This document shows, in pieces, positions 1-8,617 of a stretch of 64,000 bases of DNA (position 1 is its first letter; each line of letters starts with the position of its first letter). A program made the position numbers and the translations under genes. Under the pieces are notes generated by a model, which searched no databases, had not been told where the DNA came from, and was given only the letters and a program-made list of their open reading frames with translations. Location: assembly GCA_024698925.1 (NCBI GenBank), contig JAILQO010000027.1, positions 1 to 64,000 on the forward strand. The letters are read 5' to 3'. The DNA comes from Bacteroidaceae bacterium. GTDB taxonomy: Bacteria; Bacteroidota; Bacteroidia; Bacteroidales; Bacteroidaceae.

Positions 1-1
1 T

Positions 2-118
2 GCGACCAATGCTTCTGCAGAGTCCCTAAACTCAAAGATCAAGCAATTTCGTGCACAGCTTAGGGGAGTAATTGATGTGGACTTCTTTCTCTATAGGCTG
101 TCAATGATATACGGATAA
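2..118 (+). mobile_element. Transposase C-terminal end (ISAon1-like), partial at window edge
   Basis: The reading frame enters from the left edge and stops at 116-118. It encodes about 38 residues including 'ATNASAESLNSKIKQFRAQL' followed by a 'VDFFLYRLSMIYG'-like tail. This resembles the C-terminus of DDE transposases annotated as ISAon1 family in Prevotella and Bacteroides, from memory. Only the tail is visible, so whether the element is intact cannot be judged. The right inverted repeat should lie in the next 50-60 bases, but I cannot define it without the other end. Confidence 0.65.
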
Positions 119-342
119 ACACAGGAATTTACTGGTGAGCCAAATTTCTTGTGAAAAATTCGTAGACCGCAATGGGGATGTTGTACCTTTGCAGCGTCAA
201 CGGAAAGAGACAATTTTTGCGCCCTGCCCAGCGAGAAAAATCTGTTAGGCCTGCCAGTAAATTTTCGTCAGGCAGCGCACAAAACGCTCTCCAACCTGCG
301 ATGGTGAAACATGTTTACAACCAACCATTCATTAACCTTAAA
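119..342. other. Gene-free stretch between transposase tail and patatin gene
   Basis: This 224-bp stretch holds no convincing gene. It contains a plus-strand TACCTTTG box (184-191) and probably the right end of the insertion sequence. The ORF of 193 aa starting at 172 runs antisense to the patatin gene and begins upstream of the promoter box, so it is not accepted. Confidence 0.5.
184..191 (+). promoter_or_regulatory. Bacteroidales -7 box TACCTTTG without an obvious gene
   Basis: The box matches the TAnnTTTG consensus of the Bacteroidetes primary sigma factor. It points toward the 3' end of the minus-strand patatin gene, so a transcript would be a small RNA or antisense. The 16 bases TACCTTTGCAGCGTCA recur exactly at the promoter at 56839. 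Confidence 0.35.
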
Positions 343-1191
343 TCATTGGCCCAGGTAGGCGAGAATGCGGGGGAGTTGGGCGGTGGCGAGGTCGCGACCG
401 AGCTGGTAGGCCTGACGCATGTGGCGACGGTTGTGCGAGATGCGGCCTACGGGAAGGGTGCTATCCGGACAGAGGATGAGGCAGCGGCCTGCGGCCTGCT
501 GTTCAGCGATGTAGCGAAGCTCCGCGTTGTACATCTCATGACGACGCAGCCAGGCATCGACAAAGCGGGGATAGCGGCTGAGAAGACGGCGCACGAGGCG
601 CGGATGGCGCAAAGGGGTCTTGTGGTAATTGGCGGGTTGCGTCAGGACAACGAGGTTGCGCTCGAAGCCTTGATCCTGAAAGTAACGCAAGGGTATGGAG
701 TCCGCGATGCCGCCATCAAGGAGCTGCTGGTCGCCGATGGTCACAACGCGTGATACAAGGGGCATCGACGACGAGGCGAGAATCCACTCGTACATATCCG
801 GACGGAAACGGTCGAAGCGGCGATAGACGGCCTCGCCGGTCTGAACGTCCGTAGCCACGAGGTGAAACTCCATCGGGTCGCTGTCGAAAGCGGAGATATC
901 AAAGGGATCGAGGCGCTGGGGCAGGGCATAGTACGCAAAGTGCGGACCGAAGATGCCGCCCGTAGTGAGCAAAGACCAGACGCTGCAGTAGCGCGGATCA
1001 TGGGCATAGCGCAGATTGTAGCGCAGGACGCGACCTGCCTGATGACTCTTGTAATTGCAACCGAAGCAGGCGCCGGCCGAAACACCAACAACGCCATCGA
1101 AACGCACACCATGTTCCATCAACACGTCCATCACGCCTGCTGAGAACAGGCCGCGTAGGGCTCCTCCCTCTAAGACCAATCCGCGTTTCAT
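343..1191 (-). CDS. Patatin-like phospholipase family protein
   Basis: A 282-aa protein that begins 'MKRGLVLEGGALRGLFSAGV'. It shows the hallmarks of the patatin (RssA/YjjU-like) serine hydrolase fold: a glycine-rich oxyanion loop at residues 7-16, the nucleophile elbow G-V-S-A-G near residue 37, and the catalytic Asp in 'DGGIADSIPL' near residue 160. These enzymes cleave acyl esters of lipids with a Ser-Asp dyad. No signal peptide is visible, so it is probably cytoplasmic. Its start codon overlaps the stop of the upstream sulfatase gene by 4 bp, which suggests translational coupling. Substrate unknown. Confidence 0.9.
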   Translation of the reverse strand: MKRGLVLEGGALRGLFSAGVMDVLMEHGVRFDGVVGVSAGACFGCNYKSHQAGRVLRYNLRYAHDPRYCSVWSLLTTGGIFGPHFAYYALPQRLDPFDISAFDSDPMEFHLVATDVQTGEAVYRRFDRFRPDMYEWILASSSMPLVSRVVTIGDQQLLDGGIADSIPLRYFQDQGFERNLVVLTQPANYHKTPLRHPRLVRRLLSRYPRFVDAWLRRHEMYNAELRYIAEQQAAGRCLILCPDSTLPVGRISHNRRHMRQAYQLGRDLATAQLPRILAYLGQ

Positions 1192-2705
1192 GGCAGCGAG
1201 GGTAAAGTGAGGGGGAAGAGTGCGGAGTCGGTGTGGTCCTCATAGATGAGGCGGACAAGGCGGCGCACAATATCGGGGTGCTGGGCGGCAAGGTCGTGGT
1301 CTTCATGAGGGTCGGTAGCCAGATTGTAGAGGGCAGGCTGCCCGCGATGGACAACCAGCTTCCAGTCGCCCTGGCGCACACCAATCATATCGGTCTCATG
1401 GAACTCCCAATAAAGATGATCGTGCTGGCGCTGGCGTGCAGGCTGGCCCAGCAGGGTGGGCAGGATGCTGATGCCGTCGAAATAGTCCGTACGACGCACG
1501 CTGACGGGGAAGGTGCCCTGAAGCTCCTGCAGGGGCTGCGGACGACGGTAGCGCCGCTCATAGTCACGGATGCCGGCTATGTCGCAGAAGGTGGTCATGA
1601 GGTCGTAGAAGGCAAAGGGCTGGTCGCTCTCGCTACCTGCGGCGATGTGCCCAGGCCAACGCACAATGAAGGGGATGCGGATGCCGCCCTCGTGGGTGCT
1701 GCGCTTGAGACCGCGGAAGCAGCCGTCGTGGTTGAAGTAGGCCGGATCGGCACCGCCTTCCTCATGCGGACCATTGTCGGATGTGAAGATGAGAACGGTA
1801 TTCTCTGCCAACCCACGCTCTGCGAGCAGTTGCATAATCTCGCCCACCTGCTGGTCCAGACGCGTAATCATTGCTGCGAACTGGGCATGAGCCTCGGGCG
1901 TGGGGTTGTAGCGCGAGGGGTTGTCGCCCCGATATTCGCGCTCTGGGATCAGTTTGCCGCGATAGGACTGCAGGAGGCTGTCATCCGGCTGGCGCAGCTC
2001 TGCGTGGGGAAGGGTATAGGTGAAGATGCCGAAGAAGGGTTTCCCTTTCTCCTGTTGCCGCAGCCAGTCCAAAGCGCGTTGATGAATCAGGTCGGCGCTG
2101 TACTGACGGCGGTTGTTGTAATCCTCGCCGAACATGGCGTGCTGGATGTTCTGGTCCAGCACCTCGCGAACGACGGCTGTGTCGCCCGCTGCACGCGAGA
2201 AACGGTTGAGGAAGTTGGGGAAGTAGAGGTGGGCCTGGAACTGACAGATATAGCCGTAGAACTCGTCCACACCGCGCTTGTCGGGCGTAGAGGCGCTACC
2301 CTCATAACCACCTGCCCACTTGCCGAACATGCCTGTGCGATAGCCCTCGGCCTTGAAGATCTCAGGAAGGATGACGTGGTCCGTGGAGCAGGGCTCCTGA
2401 CCTACGACGGCAAAGTCCTCGCAATTGCCATACTGTACACGCTGGCTCTGGGGCCAGTACTCGCGGTTGCCGCGTACGTGGGTGTGGCCTGAATGCTGAC
2501 CTGTCATGAAGCAGGCGCGCGAGGGAGCTGAGACGGGACTGCCGGCATAGGCCGATGTCATCCGCATCCCCTCGGCGGCGAGGCGGTCGATGTTGGGTGT
2601 GCGGAAGCGCTTCTGACCATAGCAGGACAGGTCGCCGTAACCCATATCATCGCACATGATATAGATGATGTTGGGGGGAGGTGGTGGAGGAGGGAGAACC
2701 ATCAT
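1188..2705 (-). CDS. Sulfatase, Ser-type, without visible signal peptide
   Basis: A 505-aa alkaline-phosphatase-superfamily sulfatase. The N-terminal metal site is in 'NIIYIMCDDMGYGDLSCYG' (paired Asp). The active-site signature reads S-A-P-S-R, so the residue converted to formylglycine would be Ser, matured by a radical-SAM anSME enzyme not seen in this window. The C-terminal part has 'TSDNGPHEEGG' and 'DGCFRGLKRSTHEGGIR', typical of the family. Bacteroidales sulfatases are normally exported, yet this ORF starts 'MMVLPPPPPPPN' directly before the first beta strand, with no signal peptide and no upstream start within the 15-bp gap to guaD. It may be cytoplasmic or may have lost its leader. 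It probably removes sulfate from a host glycan or small ester, but specificity cannot be read. Confidence 0.9.
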   Translation of the reverse strand: MMVLPPPPPPPNIIYIMCDDMGYGDLSCYGQKRFRTPNIDRLAAEGMRMTSAYAGSPVSAPSRACFMTGQHSGHTHVRGNREYWPQSQRVQYGNCEDFAVVGQEPCSTDHVILPEIFKAEGYRTGMFGKWAGGYEGSASTPDKRGVDEFYGYICQFQAHLYFPNFLNRFSRAAGDTAVVREVLDQNIQHAMFGEDYNNRRQYSADLIHQRALDWLRQQEKGKPFFGIFTYTLPHAELRQPDDSLLQSYRGKLIPEREYRGDNPSRYNPTPEAHAQFAAMITRLDQQVGEIMQLLAERGLAENTVLIFTSDNGPHEEGGADPAYFNHDGCFRGLKRSTHEGGIRIPFIVRWPGHIAAGSESDQPFAFYDLMTTFCDIAGIRDYERRYRRPQPLQELQGTFPVSVRRTDYFDGISILPTLLGQPARQRQHDHLYWEFHETDMIGVRQGDWKLVVHRGQPALYNLATDPHEDHDLAAQHPDIVRRLVRLIYEDHTDSALFPLTLPSLP

Positions 2706-2719
2706 ATCAAGGTGTGTTC

Positions 2720-3979
2720 TTACAAAGTGATTTCGCGGCCGCGACAGAAGCGGTGGACGATGTGGCGATCATCGCCAAGATAAATGAAGCGCTCAAGGCG
2801 CTGCAGGAGCGGGTAGTCGTCGTGATTGAGGTCGCTGTCGTCAATCACAAGGGCATCAAACTCATAGCCAGGCTCGAAACTGCCTACGCGACCAAAGACG
2901 CTGCCGCCTGACTTGGTAGCCAGCCAGAACGCCTCGGAGAGCGTCAGGAACGAACGGTTGCGATCACGCTGATAGTGCATCTTGCTGGCCTGAATGGCAT
3001 AGACCATCGTGCGGAAGATGCTGAGGGTGTGGCCGCCGCTGATATCGCTGCCGAGGCCCACGCGGATGCCTGCATCGAGGAAGGCGCGGATGGGCGCCAT
3101 CCCAGAGGAGAGGTTGAAGTTGGAGGTGGGGCAGTGGGCCACAAGGATGTCATTCTGGCGCATCAGTTCCATCTCCTCGCCTGCACTCCAGACGCAATGG
3201 GCCATGATGGTGGGTGTCTGTCCGAAAAGGCCGTAGCGGTTGTACGCATCAGCGTAGTTGCGGCTATCGGGCTCCAGACTTCTTACAAGCTCAATCTCGC
3301 CTGTATTCTCGGAGAGGTGGGACTGAACGGGCAGCCCATGAAGCTGTGCCAGCTCGCCACAGAGGTGCAGCAAAGCGGGCGTGCAGGAGGGGATGAAGCG
3401 TGGCGTCATGATGGGGCGCACCAGCGGATCATTGCCATACGCCTGGACCAGCGCTGCGCAGGCCTCCTCGGCCTCTACGAGCGTCTCGCGGAGCGCCTCA
3501 GGACAGTCGCGATCCATATTGACTTTACCCACGAGGGCGCCCATTCCAGCCTCATGGAACAGGTCCATGAGCAGACGGGTAGCCTCGAGGTGAACAGTCG
3601 CAAAAGCGGCGCAACGCATTGTGCCGTTGCGCCACAGGTCATAGACGAAGCGACGATACATCCGCTCGGCATAGGCGAGGTCGGCGTAGCGTGCTTCCTC
3701 TGGGAAGGTGTAATTGGCCAGCCAGGGAAGCAGTTCCAGGTCCATCGCGATGCCGAGGTTGCGATACTGCGGCGCGTGGACATGAACGTCGTTCATGGCT
3801 GGAATGAGCAGGCGGTCGCCAAAGTCGATGACGTCCGATGCTGCACAGCCTAAGGCTTCTGGCGAAGAGGCAATGCCTACAACGCACCCATTCTCGACCG
3901 CGATGCAGCCGTTCTCGACAACGTCGAAATGGTCTTTCTCACGTGTGAAGAGAATATGTGCTTTGTAGGCTTTCCTCAT
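2720..3979 (-). CDS. guaD: Guanine deaminase
   Basis: A 419-aa amidohydrolase converting guanine to xanthine and ammonia in purine salvage. Metal ligands are visible in 'NDVHVHAPQYRNLG' (H-x-H), 'QSHLSENTGEIE', 'MAHCVWS' and 'VGLGSDISGGH'. The stretch 'LLPWLANYTFPEEARYADLA' matches the signature that sets guanine deaminases apart from atrazine-type hydrolases. Length is normal. It is followed 15 bp downstream by the sulfatase and lies just after the HEAT/DUF1080 gene on the same strand (6-bp gap), so transcription may be shared although the functions look unrelated. Confidence 0.87.
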   Translation of the reverse strand: MRKAYKAHILFTREKDHFDVVENGCIAVENGCVVGIASSPEALGCAASDVIDFGDRLLIPAMNDVHVHAPQYRNLGIAMDLELLPWLANYTFPEEARYADLAYAERMYRRFVYDLWRNGTMRCAAFATVHLEATRLLMDLFHEAGMGALVGKVNMDRDCPEALRETLVEAEEACAALVQAYGNDPLVRPIMTPRFIPSCTPALLHLCGELAQLHGLPVQSHLSENTGEIELVRSLEPDSRNYADAYNRYGLFGQTPTIMAHCVWSAGEEMELMRQNDILVAHCPTSNFNLSSGMAPIRAFLDAGIRVGLGSDISGGHTLSIFRTMVYAIQASKMHYQRDRNRSFLTLSEAFWLATKSGGSVFGRVGSFEPGYEFDALVIDDSDLNHDDYPLLQRLERFIYLGDDRHIVHRFCRGREITL

Positions 3980-3985
3980 GTCTTT

Positions 3986-6358
3986 TCAACGTCTCCGTCT
4001 CGAAGATTTCTTGGCTTTCTTGGCCGTTGTCTTGTTCGCTTTCTGGGGATGCTGCTTGAGGTCAAGGACGCGTATGTTGCGTAACTTCAGACCTTCGCCA
4101 TGTCCGCAGAAGCAGATGAGGCCGTCAGGATTGAAGAGGCCGGGATGGCTCTGGTGGTCAACGGTATAGGGATTGGGCTTACCTGCCTCGGGAGCCATAT
4201 TGTGGCCCTCACAGGCTTTGCGGATATCGCCGTCAACCAGCACCTCGCCGTTCAGGGTAACGGTGATGTGGTCGCCCTCTGCGCGGATCTCCTCGTAGTT
4301 CCATTCGCCTAGCGGCTTGTGCTTGATGCGCTTGGCAGGAATGATGCCATAGACGGAGCCGTGTACCTGATATTCGCGCAGGCCCTGATAGATGGGGTCG
4401 TCGTGGTCAAGAATCTGGATCTCCATACCCTCGTAGGCAGCGTCCACGCCTTCCTTGGTGCGGATGCCGACACCATTATTAATACCTGGGCGCACGAAGC
4501 AGAACTCAAAGCGGAACACGAAGTCGGAGTATTTCTTGGTGGTGTAGAGGTTACCCTCTGAACCGTATTGGGCGCTGACGTAGATGGCGCCGTCGATGGG
4601 CACATAGGTGTTCTTTGCACCGGTCCATTTGTCGAGGTTGGTGCCATCGAAGAGGAGCTCAAAGCCTGCCTTCTTCTCCTCTGCGGTGAGGAAGGTCTGC
4701 TTGGCGGTGACGGCGTTGGGGTCGTCAACAATCTTGGGCAGGATGGTGTTCACCTGGTCCACAGCGTAGCCGGCATCGGCATCCTCGGTGTGGCTCTTGA
4801 ACACCTTCTGTGCCTTCAGCAACATCTCGCGCACTTGGGCGCCGCGCTGTAAGGGCTCGTTCTTCTCAATCAGGTCTGTGACAGCGTGAGCGGCAGCGAG
4901 GTCGTTGGCCTTCACGTCCATATATTCAGCAGCAAGGTTCAGGGCGGGCTCGTTATTGAGTGTGCTAAGGGCTGCGAGGTAGTTGTTGGCTGTTGCGGCT
5001 GCGGGCTTCATCTCGAGGGCCAGTTTGTAGAGTTGGTACTTCTTCAGGCTCTCCCAGTTGGCTTTCTTGGTCACCACGAGGGCACGTGAGAGCATCACGT
5101 CGCGGCTGGAAGCATCGTTGGCAGCAATGTTCATGAGGGAAGGAACGACATCTGGGCTCGTCACTTTCAGCAAGGCGGCAGTAGCGGGCACCTTCGTATC
5201 TTCGTTGCCAACAGCGGCTACGAGTTTCTGGAGATCGTCGGCGTTGGCGCGCTGAGCCATCAGGCCATAATAGAACTCTGGATAGCCCTGACTGCGGAGC
5301 AGCAAGTCGGGATATTTCTCCTCCGTGACGATAGCGGCAAGGCTCTTGGAGGCCGCAGCATGCAGCTTGTTGTTGCCGATGAGGGAGGTGAGGGGAACGT
5401 AAGCGTCCTGAATCTTGCGCTCGCCAACGAGCTCGATGAGCTGGCTGCTGGCTGTCACACCCTTGCCTTTGACGGCTGTGAGCACACCTTGACGGATGTC
5501 GCCGTTGAAGGTGAGGAGAGCAGCCTTAGCGGCATTGGCATTGGGGCCGTCGAGGGCGGCAATGAGCGCCTTCAACGCGTTGTCGCCACCAATCTTGCCT
5601 GCGGCCTCAATCGCTACGGGTGCCAGCTGTTCGTCAGCAATGGCATTCTCCACAAGGTTGAAGTTGCTGGCATCATGACGATCGCCGAGCCAGCTGAGGA
5701 CATCTGCCTTAGCATCACTCTTCAAACGGGGATAGGCCTTCACGACCTGGCTGACGAAAGCGTCGTCGCTGCCACCCAGCTGAAGGGCGGTGGTGCGCAG
5801 CTGGAGGTCGTTGCCCTTGAGGGTCTTGATGAGGAGGGCGGTCTGCTTCTTGGCAGGCATCGCAGCATACTTGTCGCGGAAATCGGCAACGATGCGCGAA
5901 CCACCCAGCACTGCCGTGAGGTCTTCAACGGCATGCTTCACCTCGACGCTGCCAGGGGTGAGCTTGGCCAGCTGATCTTTGAGGAAGATGCGGTTGCCCT
6001 CGTCTGTGCACTTGGCGATGGCGGCCTCAAGACCTTGCTTGACAGCGGCACAAGCAGCCTCGCGACCCTTGACGGTGACGTAGCTGGTGAGGCCGTCGAT
6101 AGCGTATTCAAAGACGGCGTTCTTGCCCTGACCTGAAGGATAGAGCATGCCTGCAAGGGCCTGAATACCTTCGGCACCAGTTCCTGCAATCTCGCTCATG
6201 ACTTGCTCCAGCGCTTCGAGGTTCTGTGCCGGCAGCTGAGCCAGTCCGTCGGCGATGATGGTGGATGTGACGCGGTTGCGGCTATCCTGAGCTGTGGCGG
6301 TGAAGCTCATTCCGAGCATCATGGCCACCAATAGTATAATTGTTCTAATGTGTTTCAT
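3986..6358 (-). CDS. HEAT-repeat protein with C-terminal 3-keto-disaccharide hydrolase (DUF1080) domain
   Basis: The start is set at the internal ATG 28 codons into the ORF because it opens a clean signal peptide 'MKHIRTIILLVAMMLGMSFT' ending TATAQ; this gives 790 aa. Residues of about 30-560 are alanine/leucine-rich helical repeats of HEAT type. From 'GFELLFDGTNLDKWTG' onward there is a complete DUF1080 (3-keto-disaccharide hydrolase, laminin-G-like) domain ending 'GLKLRNIRVLDLK'. A very basic tail 'KKAKKSSRRRR' closes the protein. The upstream neighbour is a Gfo/Idh/MocA oxidoreductase, and such pairs are known in 3-keto-sugar metabolism in Bacteroidetes and Planctomycetes. Likely periplasmic. 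The HEAT part may bind a partner or substrate; this is inference. Confidence 0.85.
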   Translation of the reverse strand: MKHIRTIILLVAMMLGMSFTATAQDSRNRVTSTIIADGLAQLPAQNLEALEQVMSEIAGTGAEGIQALAGMLYPSGQGKNAVFEYAIDGLTSYVTVKGREAACAAVKQGLEAAIAKCTDEGNRIFLKDQLAKLTPGSVEVKHAVEDLTAVLGGSRIVADFRDKYAAMPAKKQTALLIKTLKGNDLQLRTTALQLGGSDDAFVSQVVKAYPRLKSDAKADVLSWLGDRHDASNFNLVENAIADEQLAPVAIEAAGKIGGDNALKALIAALDGPNANAAKAALLTFNGDIRQGVLTAVKGKGVTASSQLIELVGERKIQDAYVPLTSLIGNNKLHAAASKSLAAIVTEEKYPDLLLRSQGYPEFYYGLMAQRANADDLQKLVAAVGNEDTKVPATAALLKVTSPDVVPSLMNIAANDASSRDVMLSRALVVTKKANWESLKKYQLYKLALEMKPAAATANNYLAALSTLNNEPALNLAAEYMDVKANDLAAAHAVTDLIEKNEPLQRGAQVREMLLKAQKVFKSHTEDADAGYAVDQVNTILPKIVDDPNAVTAKQTFLTAEEKKAGFELLFDGTNLDKWTGAKNTYVPIDGAIYVSAQYGSEGNLYTTKKYSDFVFRFEFCFVRPGINNGVGIRTKEGVDAAYEGMEIQILDHDDPIYQGLREYQVHGSVYGIIPAKRIKHKPLGEWNYEEIRAEGDHITVTLNGEVLVDGDIRKACEGHNMAPEAGKPNPYTVDHQSHPGLFNPDGLICFCGHGEGLKLRNIRVLDLKQHPQKANKTTAKKAKKSSRRRR

Positions 6359-6380
6359 TGTTTTGAGGATTAGGCGGTTA

Positions 6381-7661
6381 TCAGATTTTCCATTCTCCAC
6401 GCATTGGCTGGTCGATGAGTGCGTTAGCGGCATCATCGCCAATGAAGCGCTGGGTGGCGGGATCGAAGTTCAGCACTTTCCGGCCGAGGCGCAGACCTAC
6501 GGCGCCCATATTCACGAGCGTGCAGCTGTGGTGGCCGTTCTGCTCGTTGAGGGCAAACTTCTGGCGCGTGCGAACACACTCCAGGAAGTCTGTACGTTGC
6601 GGTTCGGGATCGGGAAGCTCGTTGAGCTTGTTCATCACATCGGGGATGGTGCACTCGAAGCCCTTAAAGACTTTGCCCTTGGGACCTTCGATGTAGGCGA
6701 GCTTGCCTTGTGACTCGTAGCCTTCGCCCTCGAGGACAATCTGGCAACCGTCGGCATAGGTATAGGTAATCTTATGCCAGATGCCTACGGCATCGTAGTG
6801 CTGTTGCGGAGCGTCGATTTCCACCTTGACGGGGAACTCGTTGTCTTTGCCCAGCATGTACTGTACGGGATCCAGATAGTGCTGACCCATATCCGTGAGT
6901 CCGCCGCCGTCGTAGTCCCAATAGCCGCGGAAGGTCTGGTGTGTACGGTGTGCGTTGTAGGGCTTGAAGGGAGCCGGGCCGAGCCACATGTCGTAGTTCA
7001 GCTCTGCAGGAACGGGCTGAGGCGTCAAGTTGTCTTTGCCCACCCAGAAGAATTTCCACGTGAAGCCCGTAGCGCCGGATACGGTTACCTTCAGCGGCCA
7101 TCCCAACATGCCGCTGTTAATGAGCTTCTTCAGCGGCTTCACGGGGGTGCCGAGGCCGTAGAATGTATCTGTGAAGCGGAACCACGTGTTGAGGCGTAGG
7201 ATGCGTCCGTAGCGTTCTACGGCAGCTGCAACAGCCTTGCCTTCGCCAATGGTGCGCGTCATAGGCTTCTCGAGCCAGATATCCTTGCCGGCTTTGGCAG
7301 CCTCAATAGCCATGAGGGCGTGCCAGTGGGGCGGGGTAGCGATATGAATGATGTCGGCGCCGGACTGATGAATGAGCTCGCGGAAATCATCGTAGGACTT
7401 CACGTCTTCCTTGAGTTGGCTCTTTGCGGCATCGACGGCGTTCTGCAGGTGTTTCTTGTCAACGTCGCAAACGGCCAAGAGGCGGCATGCTTCGCTGCTC
7501 GAGAAATGGTAGGACGAACGGCCGATACCGCCGACGCCGATAATGGCTTTGGTCAGTTGATCACTTGGAGCGACAAAGCCCTTTCCACCCAATACATTAC
7601 GGGGGATGATGGTAAACAGGCCTGCTGCTCCCATCGTTTTCATGAAATGTCTTCTATCCAT
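6381..7661 (-). CDS. Gfo/Idh/MocA family oxidoreductase with Tat-like leader
   Basis: A 426-aa protein starting 'MDRRHFMKTMGAAGLFTIIP', a twin-Arg-like leader (RRHFMK). The NAD(P)-binding fold follows with 'AIIGVGGIGRSSYHF', and the conserved 'WLEKPMTRTIGEGKA' supplies the family E-K-P motif. The C-terminal half has 'WLGPAPFKPYNAHRTHQTFR', common in large-type members acting on sugars. It probably oxidises or reduces a sugar ring hydroxyl, possibly making the 3-keto sugar processed by the DUF1080 protein encoded 22 bp downstream. Located outside the cytoplasm if the Tat signal works. Confidence 0.87.
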   Translation of the reverse strand: MDRRHFMKTMGAAGLFTIIPRNVLGGKGFVAPSDQLTKAIIGVGGIGRSSYHFSSSEACRLLAVCDVDKKHLQNAVDAAKSQLKEDVKSYDDFRELIHQSGADIIHIATPPHWHALMAIEAAKAGKDIWLEKPMTRTIGEGKAVAAAVERYGRILRLNTWFRFTDTFYGLGTPVKPLKKLINSGMLGWPLKVTVSGATGFTWKFFWVGKDNLTPQPVPAELNYDMWLGPAPFKPYNAHRTHQTFRGYWDYDGGGLTDMGQHYLDPVQYMLGKDNEFPVKVEIDAPQQHYDAVGIWHKITYTYADGCQIVLEGEGYESQGKLAYIEGPKGKVFKGFECTIPDVMNKLNELPDPEPQRTDFLECVRTRQKFALNEQNGHHSCTLVNMGAVGLRLGRKVLNFDPATQRFIGDDAANALIDQPMRGEWKI

Positions 7662-7703
7662 GTTTAAGGTTATTATGATTTGGTAAATGAATTGACAAGT
7701 GGC

Positions 7704-7859
7704 TCAGATCTCGTCTGGCTGTAGTTCTACGACGTGCCCGTTGCGCGTTACAACCAACGTGCTTTTGAACAGGCGGGAGCGTTCTACAAGCCTTCGCTGA
7801 GCAAGCACGATGCCTTCGTCAATGAGACGCTGCATCTCCAGAATCTCTTTCTCACTCAT
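7704..7859 (-). CDS. 51-aa partner of the zeta-like kinase, possible antitoxin
   Basis: The ORF track shows a longer frame, but the credible gene is the last 51 codons starting 'MSEKEILEMQRLIDEGIVLA' at 7859. This start overlaps the stop of the zeta-like kinase gene by 8 bp, the spacing expected of a coupled pair. The protein is a short amphipathic helix region followed by 'STLVVTRNGHVVELQPDEI', a small beta segment. I do not recognise a named domain. A small ORF directly after a zeta-like kinase suggests a toxin-antitoxin or regulatory pair, but function is inferred from position only. Confidence 0.6.
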   Translation of the reverse strand: MSEKEILEMQRLIDEGIVLAQRRLVERSRLFKSTLVVTRNGHVVELQPDEI

Positions 7860-8457
7860 GGTCGTCAGTTTTAGCGTACAGGTTGTAGAATCGTTCGTAC
7901 TTCGCATCGTCAACGATGCTGATGCGCTCGTCCTTCCATCCGTAGGCAATTTTCTCGCCTGGGATGTCAGAGTTGTCGTAGAGGGTCCAATAGTCAGCGA
8001 TGGGCGTATAGAGCTGGAAGAAGTTCTGCAGTCCGGCATCATAACGTCGCAGGATGACATCTTGGGGAATATTATGCCCGCCTAAGCTGACGCGCTTCGC
8101 TACGCGCGCAACGGCTTGTTCGGGCGTAGCCAGCGAGAAGAACAGAAGGGTCACGAAATAACCGCGACGCTGGGCACGCTGGATCAGGTTGACATACGAG
8201 CGTGTAGCCAGGGTGGTCTCAAAGGCAAAGGTCTCACCTTCCTTCAGTAAGTGAATCATGCGGTCAATCATGAGGCGTCCGGCCTGAATGGCAACGCCCT
8301 CAGGGTTGAACGGTGAAAGACCTTTCGCAATCTCGTCGGCATTGACGAATTCGCGGCAGTGCAACATCTCAGGCAAGACGGTAAAAGAAGCCGTCGTCTT
8401 ACCTGCGCCGTTGCAGCCTGCAATGATATACAGATGTAGTCTATCGTTGTCTACCAT
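7852..8457 (-). CDS. Zeta-toxin-like P-loop kinase
   Basis: A 201-aa protein with the Walker A motif G-C-N-G-A-G-K-T-T at residues 14-22, the 'NADEIAKGLSPFNPEG' segment and 'GETFAFETTLATRSYVNLI', which is the zeta-toxin/uridine-kinase pattern for binding the phosphate acceptor. Zeta toxins phosphorylate UDP-N-acetylglucosamine and poison wall synthesis; short free-standing chromosomal relatives may have other substrates. It is co-transcribed with a 51-aa protein that overlaps its stop codon, and a TATCTTTG box lies about 30 bp upstream. No epsilon-type antitoxin is recognisable. Confidence 0.78.
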   Translation of the reverse strand: MVDNDRLHLYIIAGCNGAGKTTASFTVLPEMLHCREFVNADEIAKGLSPFNPEGVAIQAGRLMIDRMIHLLKEGETFAFETTLATRSYVNLIQRAQRRGYFVTLLFFSLATPEQAVARVAKRVSLGGHNIPQDVILRRYDAGLQNFFQLYTPIADYWTLYDNSDIPGEKIAYGWKDERISIVDDAKYERFYNLYAKTDDHE

Positions 8458-8483
8458 AGCTGTTTTTTAGGCTTTAATTGGGG

Positions 8484-8491
8484 CAAAGATA
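8484..8491 (-). promoter_or_regulatory. Promoter -7 box (TATCTTTG) of the zeta-like kinase gene
   Basis: CAAAGATA on the plus strand reads TATCTTTG on the minus strand, 26 bp before the start at 8457. The stretch 8458-8617 holds no gene. Confidence 0.55.
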
Positions 8492-8617
8492 GGCTTTTTT
8501 TGCTGTATAGCAGAAAATGCGCGCAAGAAAGTTGCCAAGAAGCGGTGTTCTTGGACTTTTTTAACATTTCAGGGCGTGCGCTTTCCCTGCTATGCAGACT
8601 TTTAGGTGGTTTGAGGG

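Noticed and set aside
172-753. 193-aa plus-strand ORF near the left edge
   Set aside because: Begins upstream of the TACCTTTG box and runs antisense through the patatin gene.
1233-2492. 419-aa plus-strand ORF opposite the sulfatase
   Set aside because: Antisense shadow; the sulfatase frame carries all conserved motifs.
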